This document shows positions 1 to 8,406 of a stretch of 64,000 nt of DNA, one piece after another. A program made the position numbers and the translations under genes. The notes under the pieces were generated by a model. It did no database searches. It had not been told where the DNA came from and was given only the letters and a program-made list of their open reading frames with translations. How positions within the stretch are numbered: the stretch's first letter is position 1; each line of letters starts with the position of its first letter. Source of the stretch: Berkiella sp964496435 (GTDB lineage Bacteria; Pseudomonadota; Gammaproteobacteria; Berkiellales; Berkiellaceae); contig CAZBZP010000004.1 in assembly GCA_964496435.1 (NCBI GenBank), forward strand, positions 62,001 through 126,000, read 5' to 3'.

Positions 1-1274
1 CAGAAAAAACTAAATTAATGGTTGCAAAAGCTATCAATCGCCTTTCTGTTTTACTTAAATCAAATAAAGCAGAAATGTCTGATATTGACAAAGCTTGCAA
101 GGAATATCATCAAACACTATCTGTACCCTTGCACACACATTTTTCAAAAGAAGAAGCTTTGCAATTACTTAGTTCGCTTGAGTTGCCACCCTGCCCTCGT
201 GTGAGAGCATATTTTCACATCAATCCGCATATGCCTATGGGTACCATTTGTAATCAACAGGAAGTGAATGAATTAGCAACTGCTTTACAAGATTTCAAAG
301 ATGTCATTGTCTATGATGATTTAACTTATTATGATTTAATTATGCCAGATGCAAAAACCAAAGCAGGCACCTTTGCAAAGAGCCCGCTTAAGGACAGAAC
401 CTTAACGCTCTATAGCATTTCCAAGCAATTTGCTCTTGCCGCTGCACGCGCAGGCATTGCACTTGGCCCGAAATTTTTACTCGAGCCCATCGTGCACCAT
501 ATATTTGAAACAACAAACTCACCAAACATTTTAACGCTAAATGCGGTATATAGCGTGATGACCTCAAATGAGAAGGAACGCACGACCTATTTATCTGAAA
601 CCCTAGAGGAATATGAATTTAGGCGTGATTTTACGATTGCACTAATTGAAGGCATGAAAAATAATCATCCTAAGTCTGAAAAAATTGCAAATTGCCTTAA
701 AGATTTAAAAGTCAATAAAACTGAGCAAAGTGAAATGCTAAAAGGCATTAATAAGTTAAATATTGTGCTAAAACCTGCCTCCGGTTATTTTGTGCTAATC
801 GATTTTAGTGCTTATAAGGGACTTTATATGGGTACAGTGCAATTAAATCACAGTCGCGATTTTCGTCAAGCCTTTCAAGCGCTTGCCGATGTTAACACTA
901 TTCCAGGCGAATTAATGTATGATTTTGACAAACCCATATTACGATTTTCTTATTCTATGGAGCCCAGAGATATAATGGAGGGCCTCCTTCGTATCAAATC
1001 GGTTTTATCTTTGATACAAAAGCATCCCTTAAAACCAGAGGAAGTGAACACGGCCAAAAAGGACAACCCCAAAAAAGTCTCTAAAACAGGAACGGCTAAA
1101 ACAACTGTTGCCAAGCAATTTACCCAAAAGGAACATACAAAACTATTTGTTCCACAGTTTGAGAAAGCCAAACAGGAAGCAAAAAAGGACAAATCTAAAG
1201 CACTTCTGCCTAAAGCAAGCTTACGCAGAGGTCGTTCCAAGAGAAAAATAATACCAACACCAAAAGTATTATAA
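1..1274 (+). CDS. PLP-dependent aminotransferase (class I/II fold), 5' truncated by window edge
   Basis: The reading frame is open to the left edge, so the true N-terminus (probably more than 100 residues) lies outside; the first internal Met is at 18. Fold-type I aminotransferase signatures are visible, numbered from that Met: INPHMPMGT (68-76, the NPxNPTG-type substrate loop), YDDLTYYDL (99-107, the DExYxDL segment holding the PLP-N1 Asp and Tyr) and SISKQFALAAARAGIALGP (133-151), where K136 should form the Schiff base with PLP. The last 80 or so residues (340-418) are a Lys/Thr/Pro-rich tail not expected in this family and probably disordered. Substrate cannot be assigned. The next gene is convergent. 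Confidence 0.75.
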   Translation, partial: EKTKLMVAKAINRLSVLLKSNKAEMSDIDKACKEYHQTLSVPLHTHFSKEEALQLLSSLELPPCPRVRAYFHINPHMPMGTICNQQEVNELATALQDFKDVIVYDDLTYYDLIMPDAKTKAGTFAKSPLKDRTLTLYSISKQFALAAARAGIALGPKFLLEPIVHHIFETTNSPNILTLNAVYSVMTSNEKERTTYLSETLEEYEFRRDFTIALIEGMKNNHPKSEKIANCLKDLKVNKTEQSEMLKGINKLNIVLKPASGYFVLIDFSAYKGLYMGTVQLNHSRDFRQAFQALADVNTIPGELMYDFDKPILRFSYSMEPRDIMEGLLRIKSVLSLIQKHPLKPEEVNTAKKDNPKKVSKTGTAKTTVAKQFTQKEHTKLFVPQFEKAKQEAKKDKSKALLPKASLRRGRSKRKIIPTPKVL

Positions 1275-1284
1275 ATCTTTTAAT

Positions 1285-2046
1285 TTATAAAATTCCTCTT
1301 GTGGCATGTACAACCTCAGTGGGTTTCATCATGCCATACTGTTGGAATTGATTTAACAAGATTTCTGCGTCTTCAGGTGTCAGGGTTGCGTGCGAATAGT
1401 TCACGTAAAAGGGAAGGTAAAGTTTTTTCTCAAGCAAATAACGATCGCTAATGACAATAAAAGGCTGATGAGCATAAACAGCTTTTGTTGTTACATTATA
1501 GCTTGTCATTCTAGGGACGTGCACGTTAAGGATCTGATAACCAAGGTAACGAACAGGCAGTTCAAGTTGTTCATGAATTATATCTTTTAATTTACCTTCT
1601 TTAAAATCATCATGGTACTGACAAAATGTCTGCCAATTCGATTGAGCGACATTTTCTAAAATAAAACCACTGAGCTCTCTGTCTTTTTTGGTTCGCATTG
1701 TTATGAGTAAGGGTAAATTTGAAAAATCATACCAATTTCCATTAATTTGCCGCCACGTAAATGGCGTATGCTGCATAGCTTTAATCACAATCCATTTTAC
1801 AAATGTTGTAAAAGTAACAGAAGCCGAAGATTTGTAATGCGTTTTATAATTTTCGTATATGTCATTAATATCCAGTTGAGCGGTAAATTGTATGCGAGGA
1901 TCTAAAGCATAAGAAGGATTAGCAAATGGACCAAATCCAATTCTGTGATAATCAGTTAGCTTTTTTAAATCTAAAGGGGCACCTTGAAACTGTTGTAACG
2001 TTTTCTCAAGCGCGCTTTCTGAGACGACAAGTTTATTTACGCTCAT
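1285..2046 (-). CDS. Chloramphenicol acetyltransferase-fold protein, probably not a standard CAT
   Basis: The 253-residue product (MSVNKLVV start, 17 nt after the argC stop) resembles the CAT/lipoyl-acyltransferase fold. It has an N-terminal FxxY/H-type stretch, a central segment starting FTWRQING like the CAT FRxRI region, and a C-terminal LPFYVNYSHATLTPEDAEILL. In CAT that last motif is HHAxxDG with catalytic His and a structural Asp. Here one His is kept but the Asp position is Thr. An upstream Met at 2115 would overlap argC by about 50 nt and is less likely. It lies last in the cbpA-cbpM-argC run and may be co-transcribed. Function is unknown; antibiotic acetylation is not claimed. Confidence 0.6.
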   Translation of the reverse strand: MSVNKLVVSESALEKTLQQFQGAPLDLKKLTDYHRIGFGPFANPSYALDPRIQFTAQLDINDIYENYKTHYKSSASVTFTTFVKWIVIKAMQHTPFTWRQINGNWYDFSNLPLLITMRTKKDRELSGFILENVAQSNWQTFCQYHDDFKEGKLKDIIHEQLELPVRYLGYQILNVHVPRMTSYNVTTKAVYAHQPFIVISDRYLLEKKLYLPFYVNYSHATLTPEDAEILLNQFQQYGMMKPTEVVHATRGIL

Positions 2047-2062
2047 TTCTAAATCGTTTCCC

Positions 2063-3112
2063 CTACGGGTAAATAGGAATAATGTTCTCAAGCCCCATCG
2101 TTTCAGGCAATTCAAACATCAAGTTCATATTTTGGATTGCTTGCCCGCCAGAACCTTTGATTAAATTATCAATAGCACTGATCACTACTAAACGATTGGT
2201 TCGCATATCCACATGAATACTAATATCACAAAAATTTGTTCCACGTACACTTTTGAGTTTGGCTACAGTATCTAGGGGACATATTCTAATAAATGGTTCA
2301 TTCGCATAAAAATTGCTATAAATGGTATGAATCTCTTGAGCTGTCATTGCTTCCTTTAATTTAAAATATGCCGTCACAAGATGGCCCCGTGTCAAGGACA
2401 TCATATGTAATGCAATATCCACCAGGATTGGTTTTTGAGCAATCTTAGACAGCTCTTGCTCTACTTCAGGGGTGTGTCTATGCGTCCCAGCAAGTCTATA
2501 GGGTATAACATTTTCAGACAATTCTGCATGATGATTTCTCAATCCTGATCTGCGCCCACCACCTGATGTGCTTATCTTTACATCATAAATTAGTTCATTT
2601 GTGTCAACTATATTTTGTTTTAAAGCAGGATAAGTTGCTAAAATTATTGCGGTAGAATTACAACCGGGGTTAGCTACTAATTGTGCCTGCGCAATAGATT
2701 TCCTATCTACTATTTCCGGCATTCCATAAACCGCTTTGTTAATCAATTCTATAGGTGCGTTGGGAATTTTATACCATTTCACATAATCCAATGGGTTTTT
2801 TAAGCGAAAATCAGAGCCAACATCAATTACTTTTTTACCTGCCACATTTAATACTTGCACAATATTTGAAGCCTTACCATGTGGTAAAGAAGTGAAAATA
2901 ACATCACAATCTTCAATCAATAAATTAATATCAAGTTCAGTCGCTTTTTGAGTAACATATTTATATAAATGTGGATATACGTTGGCAATCTCTTCTCCAA
3001 CATACTGACGCGTAACAAACTGTGTTATTTTGACCTTTGGGTGAGATAGCAGCAAACGCAATAGCTCTATGCCAACATAGCCTGTGACACCTACAATGCC
3101 TACTCTTATCAT
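2063..3112 (-). CDS. argC: N-acetyl-gamma-glutamyl-phosphate reductase
   Basis: ArgC reduces N-acetyl-glutamyl-5-phosphate to the semialdehyde with NADPH, the third step of arginine synthesis in the cytosol. The N-terminus MIRVGIVGVTGYVGIELLRL is the Rossmann nucleotide-binding motif; VANPGCNSTA carries the catalytic Cys; the HRHTPE segment is typical of the family. Length (349 aa) is normal. I chose the Met at 3112, where the family begins; a Met at 3139 adds nine charged residues and overlaps cbpM by 14 nt. No other arg synthesis genes are adjacent, so it is separated from the classical arg cluster. argR lies near 50.6 kb and an ArgO-like exporter near 19.7 kb. Confidence 0.93.
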   Translation of the reverse strand: MIRVGIVGVTGYVGIELLRLLLSHPKVKITQFVTRQYVGEEIANVYPHLYKYVTQKATELDINLLIEDCDVIFTSLPHGKASNIVQVLNVAGKKVIDVGSDFRLKNPLDYVKWYKIPNAPIELINKAVYGMPEIVDRKSIAQAQLVANPGCNSTAIILATYPALKQNIVDTNELIYDVKISTSGGGRRSGLRNHHAELSENVIPYRLAGTHRHTPEVEQELSKIAQKPILVDIALHMMSLTRGHLVTAYFKLKEAMTAQEIHTIYSNFYANEPFIRICPLDTVAKLKSVRGTNFCDISIHVDMRTNRLVVISAIDNLIKGSGGQAIQNMNLMFELPETMGLENIIPIYP

Positions 3113-3125
3113 TTTTTCTTTTTCT

Positions 3126-3452
3126 TTAAATATCTTCATTCAGGTGGTGCTCCAGCAAAGCAAGTTTTTGATGTAAGCTCTCGCGTTCCTCCAGCAAATC
3201 CAAAACTAAGGAGACCCCTGCCCAATTAATATGTAGATCTTGATGTAAGCGCATGGCCTTTTTAAAACGAATGAAAGAGCGACTACTAAAAACCCATTGC
3301 TCTGGCGTTTTACCTTGCGGTTCTAAAATACCATATTCTGTCATCTCTACAATTATGGCCTTCTCAAAAGAGCTTATTTCGCTAAGCTCCGTTAAGGTAT
3401 ATGTAACAGATTCATCCAATAAAATCCCATGATGTATGATGGTTTTGGTCAT
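3126..3452 (-). CDS. cbpM: Chaperone modulator CbpM
   Basis: The 108-residue MerR-like helix-turn-helix protein has the features of CbpM: an N-terminal YTLTELSEISSFEKAIIVEMTEYGILEP helix-turn-helix-like region and a C-terminal helix ending in a leucine-rich ERESLHQKLALLEHHL coiled segment. CbpM binds the J domain of CbpA and inhibits its co-chaperone and DNA-binding activity. It begins 3 nt after the cbpA stop on the same strand, the standard gene order, so translational coupling is likely. Confidence 0.85.
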   Translation of the reverse strand: MTKTIIHHGILLDESVTYTLTELSEISSFEKAIIVEMTEYGILEPQGKTPEQWVFSSRSFIRFKKAMRLHQDLHINWAGVSLVLDLLEERESLHQKLALLEHHLNEDI

Positions 3453-3455
3453 ACA

Positions 3456-4391
3456 CTATACTCCTAAATGCGTGCGCGGATTAAAGGGCATGATCTTCGC
3501 CATTTCTTCAAAGAATGCCTTGCCTTTATCGTCAATAACATCTGGATTCTGAATTTGAAAGACAATATATTGATCACCTGGCACTTCACCTGGCATACCC
3601 CTTCCCTTTAAGCGCATTTTTTTGCCGCTTTGAGCATGGGCAGGAATTTTCACATTCACATTGCCACCCAAGGTTGGCACCATGATTTGGGTGCCCAGTG
3701 CTGCTTCCCAAGGGGCTAATGGTAGATTTAAATAAACATCTTTTTTTTGCAAAGAAAAATGAGGATGTGGCTTAATTTCAATCTCGATATATAGATCCCC
3801 TTTTGGACCACCACCTCTGCCTTCTCCTCCTTGATCTTTTAATCGGATCTGCGTTCCTGTTAAAACACCACGCGGAATATTTACTTGTAAATTCTTAGTT
3901 TGAATTGCATGCCCAGGAGATAAGCTTGGTACTTGGATTTGGATGTTTTCAACGCCCCCCTCATAAGCAACACTTAAGGGTATAGCCACTTTCACATGAT
4001 AATCTTGACCTTTTCCTTTAAAGGGCTGGCGTTGAACATGTATATCATCTTCAAAGCCCCTACCGCCAAAAATGGATTGGAAAAAATCATTAAATTGTGC
4101 CGCTTGCTCAGGAGAGTATTCTTGTGATTGTTGATAATAATGCTGCCCCTCTCCCCTGGCGCCTTGATGCTGATATCCACCTGTACGAATTTGATCATAC
4201 TGGGCGCGCTTTTCTTTATCGCCAAGCACTTCCCAGGCTTCTCCAATTTCTTTAAATTTATTTTCTGCATCAGGCTCTTTAGAGACATCGGGATGATATT
4301 GGCGTGCTAATTTACGATAAGCCCTTTTAATTTCATCGGAAGGTGTTTCAGGCTTAACACCTAATATCGCGTAGTAATCTTTAAATTCCAT
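3456..4391 (-). CDS. cbpA: Curved DNA-binding protein CbpA, DnaJ-family co-chaperone
   Basis: CbpA is a class II J-protein that stimulates the DnaK ATPase and can also bind curved DNA in the nucleoid. The J domain occupies residues 1-70 (MEFKDYYAILGV start; HPD loop in RQYHPDVSKEPDAE). A Gly/Gln-rich linker follows, without the DnaJ zinc fingers, then two C-terminal beta-domains (for example VNIPRGVLTGTQIRLKDQGGEG and LGGNVNVKIPAHAQSGKKMRL) and a short dimerisation end. Length (311 aa) is normal. It is first in the minus-strand run cbpA-cbpM-argC. Confidence 0.94.
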   Translation of the reverse strand: MEFKDYYAILGVKPETPSDEIKRAYRKLARQYHPDVSKEPDAENKFKEIGEAWEVLGDKEKRAQYDQIRTGGYQHQGARGEGQHYYQQSQEYSPEQAAQFNDFFQSIFGGRGFEDDIHVQRQPFKGKGQDYHVKVAIPLSVAYEGGVENIQIQVPSLSPGHAIQTKNLQVNIPRGVLTGTQIRLKDQGGEGRGGGPKGDLYIEIEIKPHPHFSLQKKDVYLNLPLAPWEAALGTQIMVPTLGGNVNVKIPAHAQSGKKMRLKGRGMPGEVPGDQYIVFQIQNPDVIDDKGKAFFEEMAKIMPFNPRTHLGV

Positions 4392-4553
4392 GCTGGATTG
4401 TCCTAATGATGCTTCTAGAATGATTATAGTCCGAACATCCCTATTAAGAAGATTAACTATTAACTACTTTTCTATGATTTTTATCCCATTGCATTTAGCT
4501 TAAATACTGTTATACTTTTTGATAATTGTACATATATCTACTTAATTATCTTA

Positions 4554-5168
4554 ATGACCAAGAAAACACAACATAACCCTCAAGCCTTAAAACTTATTCG
4601 CGGTGGTAAGCGTGATGGCGCTGGTCGCCCCCAAGGCACAGGAAAATATGGTGAGCCAACAAAGGCTATCCGTGTGCCACAAAGCTTGGTCAAAACTATT
4701 CAAGATTTTTTAGCCAACTATGGCCAAGAACGTGCCAATACAAAGGCACCCTATCTACAACCTGCCGCAAATGCTGTGGTGCGTCTGCCTCTTTTTTCTA
4801 ATAAAGTAGCCGCTGGCTTTCCTTCTCCTGCGGATGATCATTTAGAAGAAAGTCTGGATCTAAATGAATACGTCATCAGGAACCCTGCATCAACTTTTTA
4901 TGTGCGCGTGGAAGGCAACTCCATGCTCGGCGCAGGCATTCACCCAGATGATTTGTTAGTTGTTGATCTCTCTCTTGCACCTCGTGATGGCCACGTGGTG
5001 ATTGCCATTGTCGATGGCGAGTTCACGGTGAAACGTTTACATATCGCCAAGAACAAAGCCGTATCTTTGCATCCTGAAAACGATAATTATCCTGTCATTC
5101 ATATCAAAGATGGGATGGAGTTTCGGATTTGGGGTGTGGTAACAAATGTTATTCATTCTTTTGTGTGA
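4554..5168 (+). CDS. UmuD/LexA-type S24 self-cleaving protein with extended N-terminus
   Basis: Residues 80-204 form an S24 peptidase of UmuD type: cleavage site VAAG (A87-G88), nucleophile in VEGNSM (S123) and base in EFTVKR (K160), all present, so self-cleavage is plausible. UmuD' is the translesion polymerase V subunit. Residues 1-60 are an added segment with GGKRDGAGRPQGTGKYGEP, an AT-hook-like GRP patch, and a short ribbon-like TKAIRVPQSLV. That resembles N-terminal extensions I know from some plasmid or phage UmuD-like proteins. No umuC follows: the next genes are a mobile toxin-antitoxin-like pair. I do not see a consensus SOS box upstream. It may act in trans with a distant umuC or as a regulator. 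Confidence 0.85.
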   Translation: MTKKTQHNPQALKLIRGGKRDGAGRPQGTGKYGEPTKAIRVPQSLVKTIQDFLANYGQERANTKAPYLQPAANAVVRLPLFSNKVAAGFPSPADDHLEESLDLNEYVIRNPASTFYVRVEGNSMLGAGIHPDDLLVVDLSLAPRDGHVVIAIVDGEFTVKRLHIAKNKAVSLHPENDNYPVIHIKDGMEFRIWGVVTNVIHSFV

Positions 5169-5262
5169 TTATTCCAAAATCCCATAGGCTAATTTGAAAT
5201 GCCTTTCAATACATACATTGTGGGTATGTGTATTCCTTTTGTATAGGTATATATATACGAAT

Positions 5263-5327
5263 TTGACATTAAATGTATACATATATATATTCATTAATAT
5301 GGAAAAATTAATATATATATGTATACA
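5263..5327 (+). promoter_or_regulatory. Promoter and palindromic operator of the mobile mystery pair
   Basis: A TTGACA (5263-5268) and TATATT (5286-5291) are spaced by 17 bp. A perfect 17-bp inverted repeat has arms TGTATACATATATATAT at 5274-5290 and its complement at 5311-5327, with a 20-bp spacer. The left arm covers the -35/-10 spacer and part of the -10. The right arm ends 2 bp before the ATG and leaves no room for a Shine-Dalgarno sequence. The layout suggests autorepression by the HTH protein encoded next. Confidence 0.75.
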
Positions 5328-5329
5328 AA

Positions 5330-5785
5330 ATGAAAAATCTTAAGCAAAATCAAATAGATAGATATTTATCATTATATTCACATATAAAAGAACTACCGCC
5401 TCCAAAATCGGGATGGGTAAAATACATAAGAAATGCCCTCGGTATGACTACTCAACAATTAGCTAACAGGTTAAAAGTTACAAGAGCAAATGTTGCTAGA
5501 ATAGAACAGGCTGAAATGCATAATGGAATTACCTTAAAAGCGCTATCAAATGTAGCGCAAGCAATGAATTGCAGATTAGTATACGCAATCGTACCAAACA
5601 CAACGATTAAACAAATCATTGAAGAACAAGCAAGAAAATATGTCAAAAAACATCTAAACGAAGTGTCGTATCATATGGCTCTTGAATCACAAACTGTTAA
5701 AGATAAAAAAGCGCTAGAAGCACAAATTGAAGATCTTGTACAAAAATTTCTTTCTAAATCAACTAAAGCGATTTGGGACGAGTAA
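5330..5785 (+). CDS. Mobile mystery protein A (XRE-type HTH, antitoxin-like)
   Basis: The 151-residue protein has an XRE helix-turn-helix at about 38-90 (ALGMTTQQLANRLKVTRANVARIEQ, then ITLKALSNVAQAMNCRLVYAIVP) and a helical C-terminus. That composition and the following Fic gene match the TIGR family 'mobile mystery protein A', which is almost always paired with protein B and occurs sporadically among genomes. By analogy with antitoxins it probably represses its own promoter through the adjacent palindrome and may restrain the Fic protein. The stop overlaps the next ATG by one base. Confidence 0.87.
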   Translation: MKNLKQNQIDRYLSLYSHIKELPPPKSGWVKYIRNALGMTTQQLANRLKVTRANVARIEQAEMHNGITLKALSNVAQAMNCRLVYAIVPNTTIKQIIEEQARKYVKKHLNEVSYHMALESQTVKDKKALEAQIEDLVQKFLSKSTKAIWDE

Positions 5786-6372
5786 TGGAATTCGAAATTA
5801 TTGAAGGCGCAACCCCCATTGATGCGGATCAAGCGCAGGGCCTTATTCCGAAAAATATATTACTTCAGAGCGAATTAAATGAATGGGAACAGGAGAATAT
5901 TACATTAGGTGAAATATGGCTTAGTCGCAAAAAATATAACATTGAAATCTTTGCATCGATTGAATTTATGAAAAAAACTCACCAAAAAATGTTTGATAAA
6001 ACCTGGAAATGGGCCGGCACATTTAGAACAAGCGATACAAATATTGGTATTTGCTGGGCAGATATTAATCCTTCATTAAAAAATTTGTGCGAAGATCTAA
6101 AATGTCAAATAAAGTTTAAAAGTTATCCCATTGATGAAATAGCAGCTCGATTTCATCATAGACTTGTTAGTATACATTGCTTTCCTAATGGCAATGGCAG
6201 GCATGCTAGAATTGTAACCGACTACCTGCTCAAATTATTACAACAAAGTAAATTTACATGGGGAAAAAAAGAGTTAGCAAAAGCAACAGAAGCTAGAAAA
6301 ATTTATATTGACGCTTTAAAACAAGCTGATAGGGGAAATTATCAACCTTTATTAATTTTTGTGAGGGAGTAA
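5785..6372 (+). CDS. Mobile mystery protein B, Fic-domain protein
   Basis: The product is a Fic-fold protein of about 195 residues. The Fic motif HCFPNGNGRHAR is present, with the catalytic His and the GNGR phosphate-binding loop. The usual acidic residue before GNG is Asn, which I recall as normal for this family. N-terminal IIEGATPIDADQAQGLIP is characteristic of mobile mystery protein B. Fic proteins usually transfer AMP or another nucleotide to Ser/Thr/Tyr hydroxyls; the substrate here is unknown. I chose the ATG overlapping the protein A stop (TAATG) rather than a TTG at 5773. The pair is probably a toxin-antitoxin-like mobile module. Confidence 0.88.
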   Translation: MEFEIIEGATPIDADQAQGLIPKNILLQSELNEWEQENITLGEIWLSRKKYNIEIFASIEFMKKTHQKMFDKTWKWAGTFRTSDTNIGICWADINPSLKNLCEDLKCQIKFKSYPIDEIAARFHHRLVSIHCFPNGNGRHARIVTDYLLKLLQQSKFTWGKKELAKATEARKIYIDALKQADRGNYQPLLIFVRE

Positions 6373-6390
6373 TTTAAGCCTCTTTGGTTC

Positions 6391-7257
6391 TTAATCCAAT
6401 ATCATATACTCTAAACGCTCAATGCGCTGACCAATCGGGGGATGAGCAAGAAACAATAATTTCCATTTTTTGCTGCGCAAGGGACTCACTATAAATAAAT
6501 GCGCGCTCGTTGGATTCTGCTCTACTTCATTTATCTGATATTTGTCTTTAGCGAGTTCAATTTTACGCAAAGCGTTAGCCACATGTTGAGGATTTTCACA
6601 TAATTCAGCCGCCTTTTCATCAGCATAAAATTCCCGCTCTTTAGTGATAAACATTTGAATAATAATAGCGACAACGGGTGCAAGCATCGACATTAAAAAA
6701 ACTGCAAGTTTATTATTACCAGGTTTTATACGTGTCCCCATACCAAATACAAAAATTGCCTGGGCTGTGTTTGCAACCAAAGTGATGAAGCCTCCCACCC
6801 CAGCAGCTAAAGTCGCAAGCAAAGTATCATTATGTTGAATATGAGCAACCCCATGGGCTATAGCCGCAGCCAATTCATCTTTATTCAAGTAATCTAATAA
6901 GCCTTTGCTAACACAGATGGCACCATGATTTGCGCCCCTGCCAGTGGCAAAAATCGTTGGCATGGTTTCATCAATTAAATAGATCCGAGGACGCTCTATC
7001 TTTGCGCGCTCTGAAATATAAGCTACGGTGGCATACAAGGCTGGTTTATCATCTTGGCTGAGCTCTAAGGCGGCATACTGCGAAAGAAGGAGTTTATCGG
7101 CATACCAATATCCACTGACACCCACAACCAATCCTATTGCTAAGGCAATAAACGCGCCGATATCACCCGCTATAAGATGCCCTACCCATATGAATATAAT
7201 ACAGACAGTGCCTATCAATAGAAGACATTTGGTATTGTTGCCAGAAAGATTTGCCAT
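6391..7257 (-). CDS. HtpX-like M48 membrane protease homologue lacking the catalytic Glu
   Basis: HtpX is an inner-membrane zinc metalloprotease for membrane-protein quality control. This 288-residue homologue has two N-terminal membrane segments (about 11-52), two more near 150-205, the loop PRIYLIDETMPTIFATGRG and the distal zinc ligand in KEREFYADEKAAE (E209). The HEXXH motif reads HGVAH (residues 135-139), with codon GGG where Glu is expected, so the zinc-binding His residues remain but the general base is gone. Start: the Met at 7257 has AAGGTG four bases upstream; a Met at 7299 lacks such a site. Proteolysis is unlikely; it may act as a pseudoprotease or be decaying, though the frame is intact. 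Confidence 0.88.
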   Translation of the reverse strand: MANLSGNNTKCLLLIGTVCIIFIWVGHLIAGDIGAFIALAIGLVVGVSGYWYADKLLLSQYAALELSQDDKPALYATVAYISERAKIERPRIYLIDETMPTIFATGRGANHGAICVSKGLLDYLNKDELAAAIAHGVAHIQHNDTLLATLAAGVGGFITLVANTAQAIFVFGMGTRIKPGNNKLAVFLMSMLAPVVAIIIQMFITKEREFYADEKAAELCENPQHVANALRKIELAKDKYQINEVEQNPTSAHLFIVSPLRSKKWKLLFLAHPPIGQRIERLEYMILD

Positions 7258-7356
7258 AAAACACCTTAAAAAATATGGCGAAATTATAACAAAGGCCAAA
7301 AACGAAACAAAGACAAAGGCTGTAATTAAACTGAATAAAGAGGATAAATGGCGTAT

Positions 7357-7632
7357 CTAGGGGGCAATGCGGCAATAATAAAGCGTGCCCTTGAGCATAT
7401 CATCCGATTTGATAGCCCCAATATTGACCCTTTTCAAAGTTGAAAAATCGGTATTAGGAGGAAATGCACAATTGAAATGTTGTGTTTTGCCAGACGACAA
7501 CAGCACTTCTACATCTACTTGAGATTCATCATAATATTTAAAAGTTTTAACCTGGTAAATGTGTTTATCAGTGCACCCCCAACATAGCAGCAGTGCACTG
7601 ACAATAAGCAGACGAGAAGATAAGGATATCAT
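7357..7632 (-). CDS. Small predicted lipoprotein
   Basis: The 91-residue product has a signal peptide ending in a lipobox-like LLCWGC (Cys 20), so it is probably lipidated and periplasm-facing. The remaining 70 residues contain two further Cys and no domain I recognise. Its ATG overlaps the stop of the upstream deacetylase by 4 bp, so the two are translationally coupled. Confidence 0.7.
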   Translation of the reverse strand: MISLSSRLLIVSALLLCWGCTDKHIYQVKTFKYYDESQVDVEVLLSSGKTQHFNCAFPPNTDFSTLKRVNIGAIKSDDMLKGTLYYCRIAP

Positions 7633-8312
7633 TTTTGCAATTTGAGTAATTCAGAAACTGTCACAAAGCGATAACCATCCTTTTGCAGATTTTCTATCAG
7701 CATTTCGGTTGCTTTGACTGTGTTGTCCCTACGAGCTCCACCATCATGCAATGTGATTATCAAGCCTGGCTTCATTTGTTTCATCACGTTATCATAAATT
7801 TGTTGTGCTGAAATTTTTGTCCAATCCTGTGGTAGAAAATTAAACAGAACCATGCGTTTATCAAGTTGCTGCAAAGCTGTCTTTAGGTTAGGAGAAGTAA
7901 TACCAAAAGGTGCTCTGAAGGTAATTTCACCTGTATAACCTTGGTCTCGAAGAATCTTATCCACAGATGCAATATCATTTTTCATTGTTTCAACTGATTT
8001 ATTTTTCATCTGTGAATGTGACATGGTGTGATTACCTAGATCATGACCATCATTCATGATTTTTTTAATTAAATCTGGATAAGCTTTGGCATTGCCGCCT
8101 AAAACAAAGAAGGTCGCTTTAACCTTGTGCTTATCTAAGACGCCTAAAATTTGTTCAGTATAGGGTTTATCTGGGCCATCATCGAAGGTTAAAGCAATGA
8201 CTTTTTCCGTCGTATTAACGTGGCGTATGGGCTCTCCGGTTGAATTTGCCAAAGCTGCATGAGCAAAGGTTAAAAGCAATCCAATCTTAGTTAGTGTTGA
8301 AATCAATTTCAT
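7629..8312 (-). CDS. Secreted polysaccharide deacetylase (NodB fold, CE4)
   Basis: The protein removes N- or O-acetyl groups from a polysaccharide such as peptidoglycan or chitin oligomers. After a signal peptide (MKLISTLTKIGLLLTFAHAALA), residues 30-225 are a NodB domain: TFDDGP (catalytic Asp pair), HTMSH (metal-binding HxxxH), FRAPFG (motif 3) and LHDGG near the C-terminus, so the active site looks complete. I chose the Met at 8312, which starts the signal peptide and has GAAGG upstream, over one at 8345. Position next to a lipoprotein suggests an envelope role. Peptidoglycan deacetylation to resist host lysozyme is a possible but untested purpose. Confidence 0.9.
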   Translation of the reverse strand: MKLISTLTKIGLLLTFAHAALANSTGEPIRHVNTTEKVIALTFDDGPDKPYTEQILGVLDKHKVKATFFVLGGNAKAYPDLIKKIMNDGHDLGNHTMSHSQMKNKSVETMKNDIASVDKILRDQGYTGEITFRAPFGITSPNLKTALQQLDKRMVLFNFLPQDWTKISAQQIYDNVMKQMKPGLIITLHDGGARRDNTVKATEMLIENLQKDGYRFVTVSELLKLQK

Positions 8313-8406
8313 AGGTAACCTTCGTGTAAAAATAAGGGATCTCAAAGGCTATATCGAACAAAACTGAGTTTGCTTTAGGGGATAAGGATCCCTTAAACTG
8401 CCATCG

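Noticed and set aside
4491..4553. Possible SOS box before the UmuD-like gene
   Set aside because: No CTGT-N8-ACAG match was found; the AT-rich stretch gives only partial similarity.
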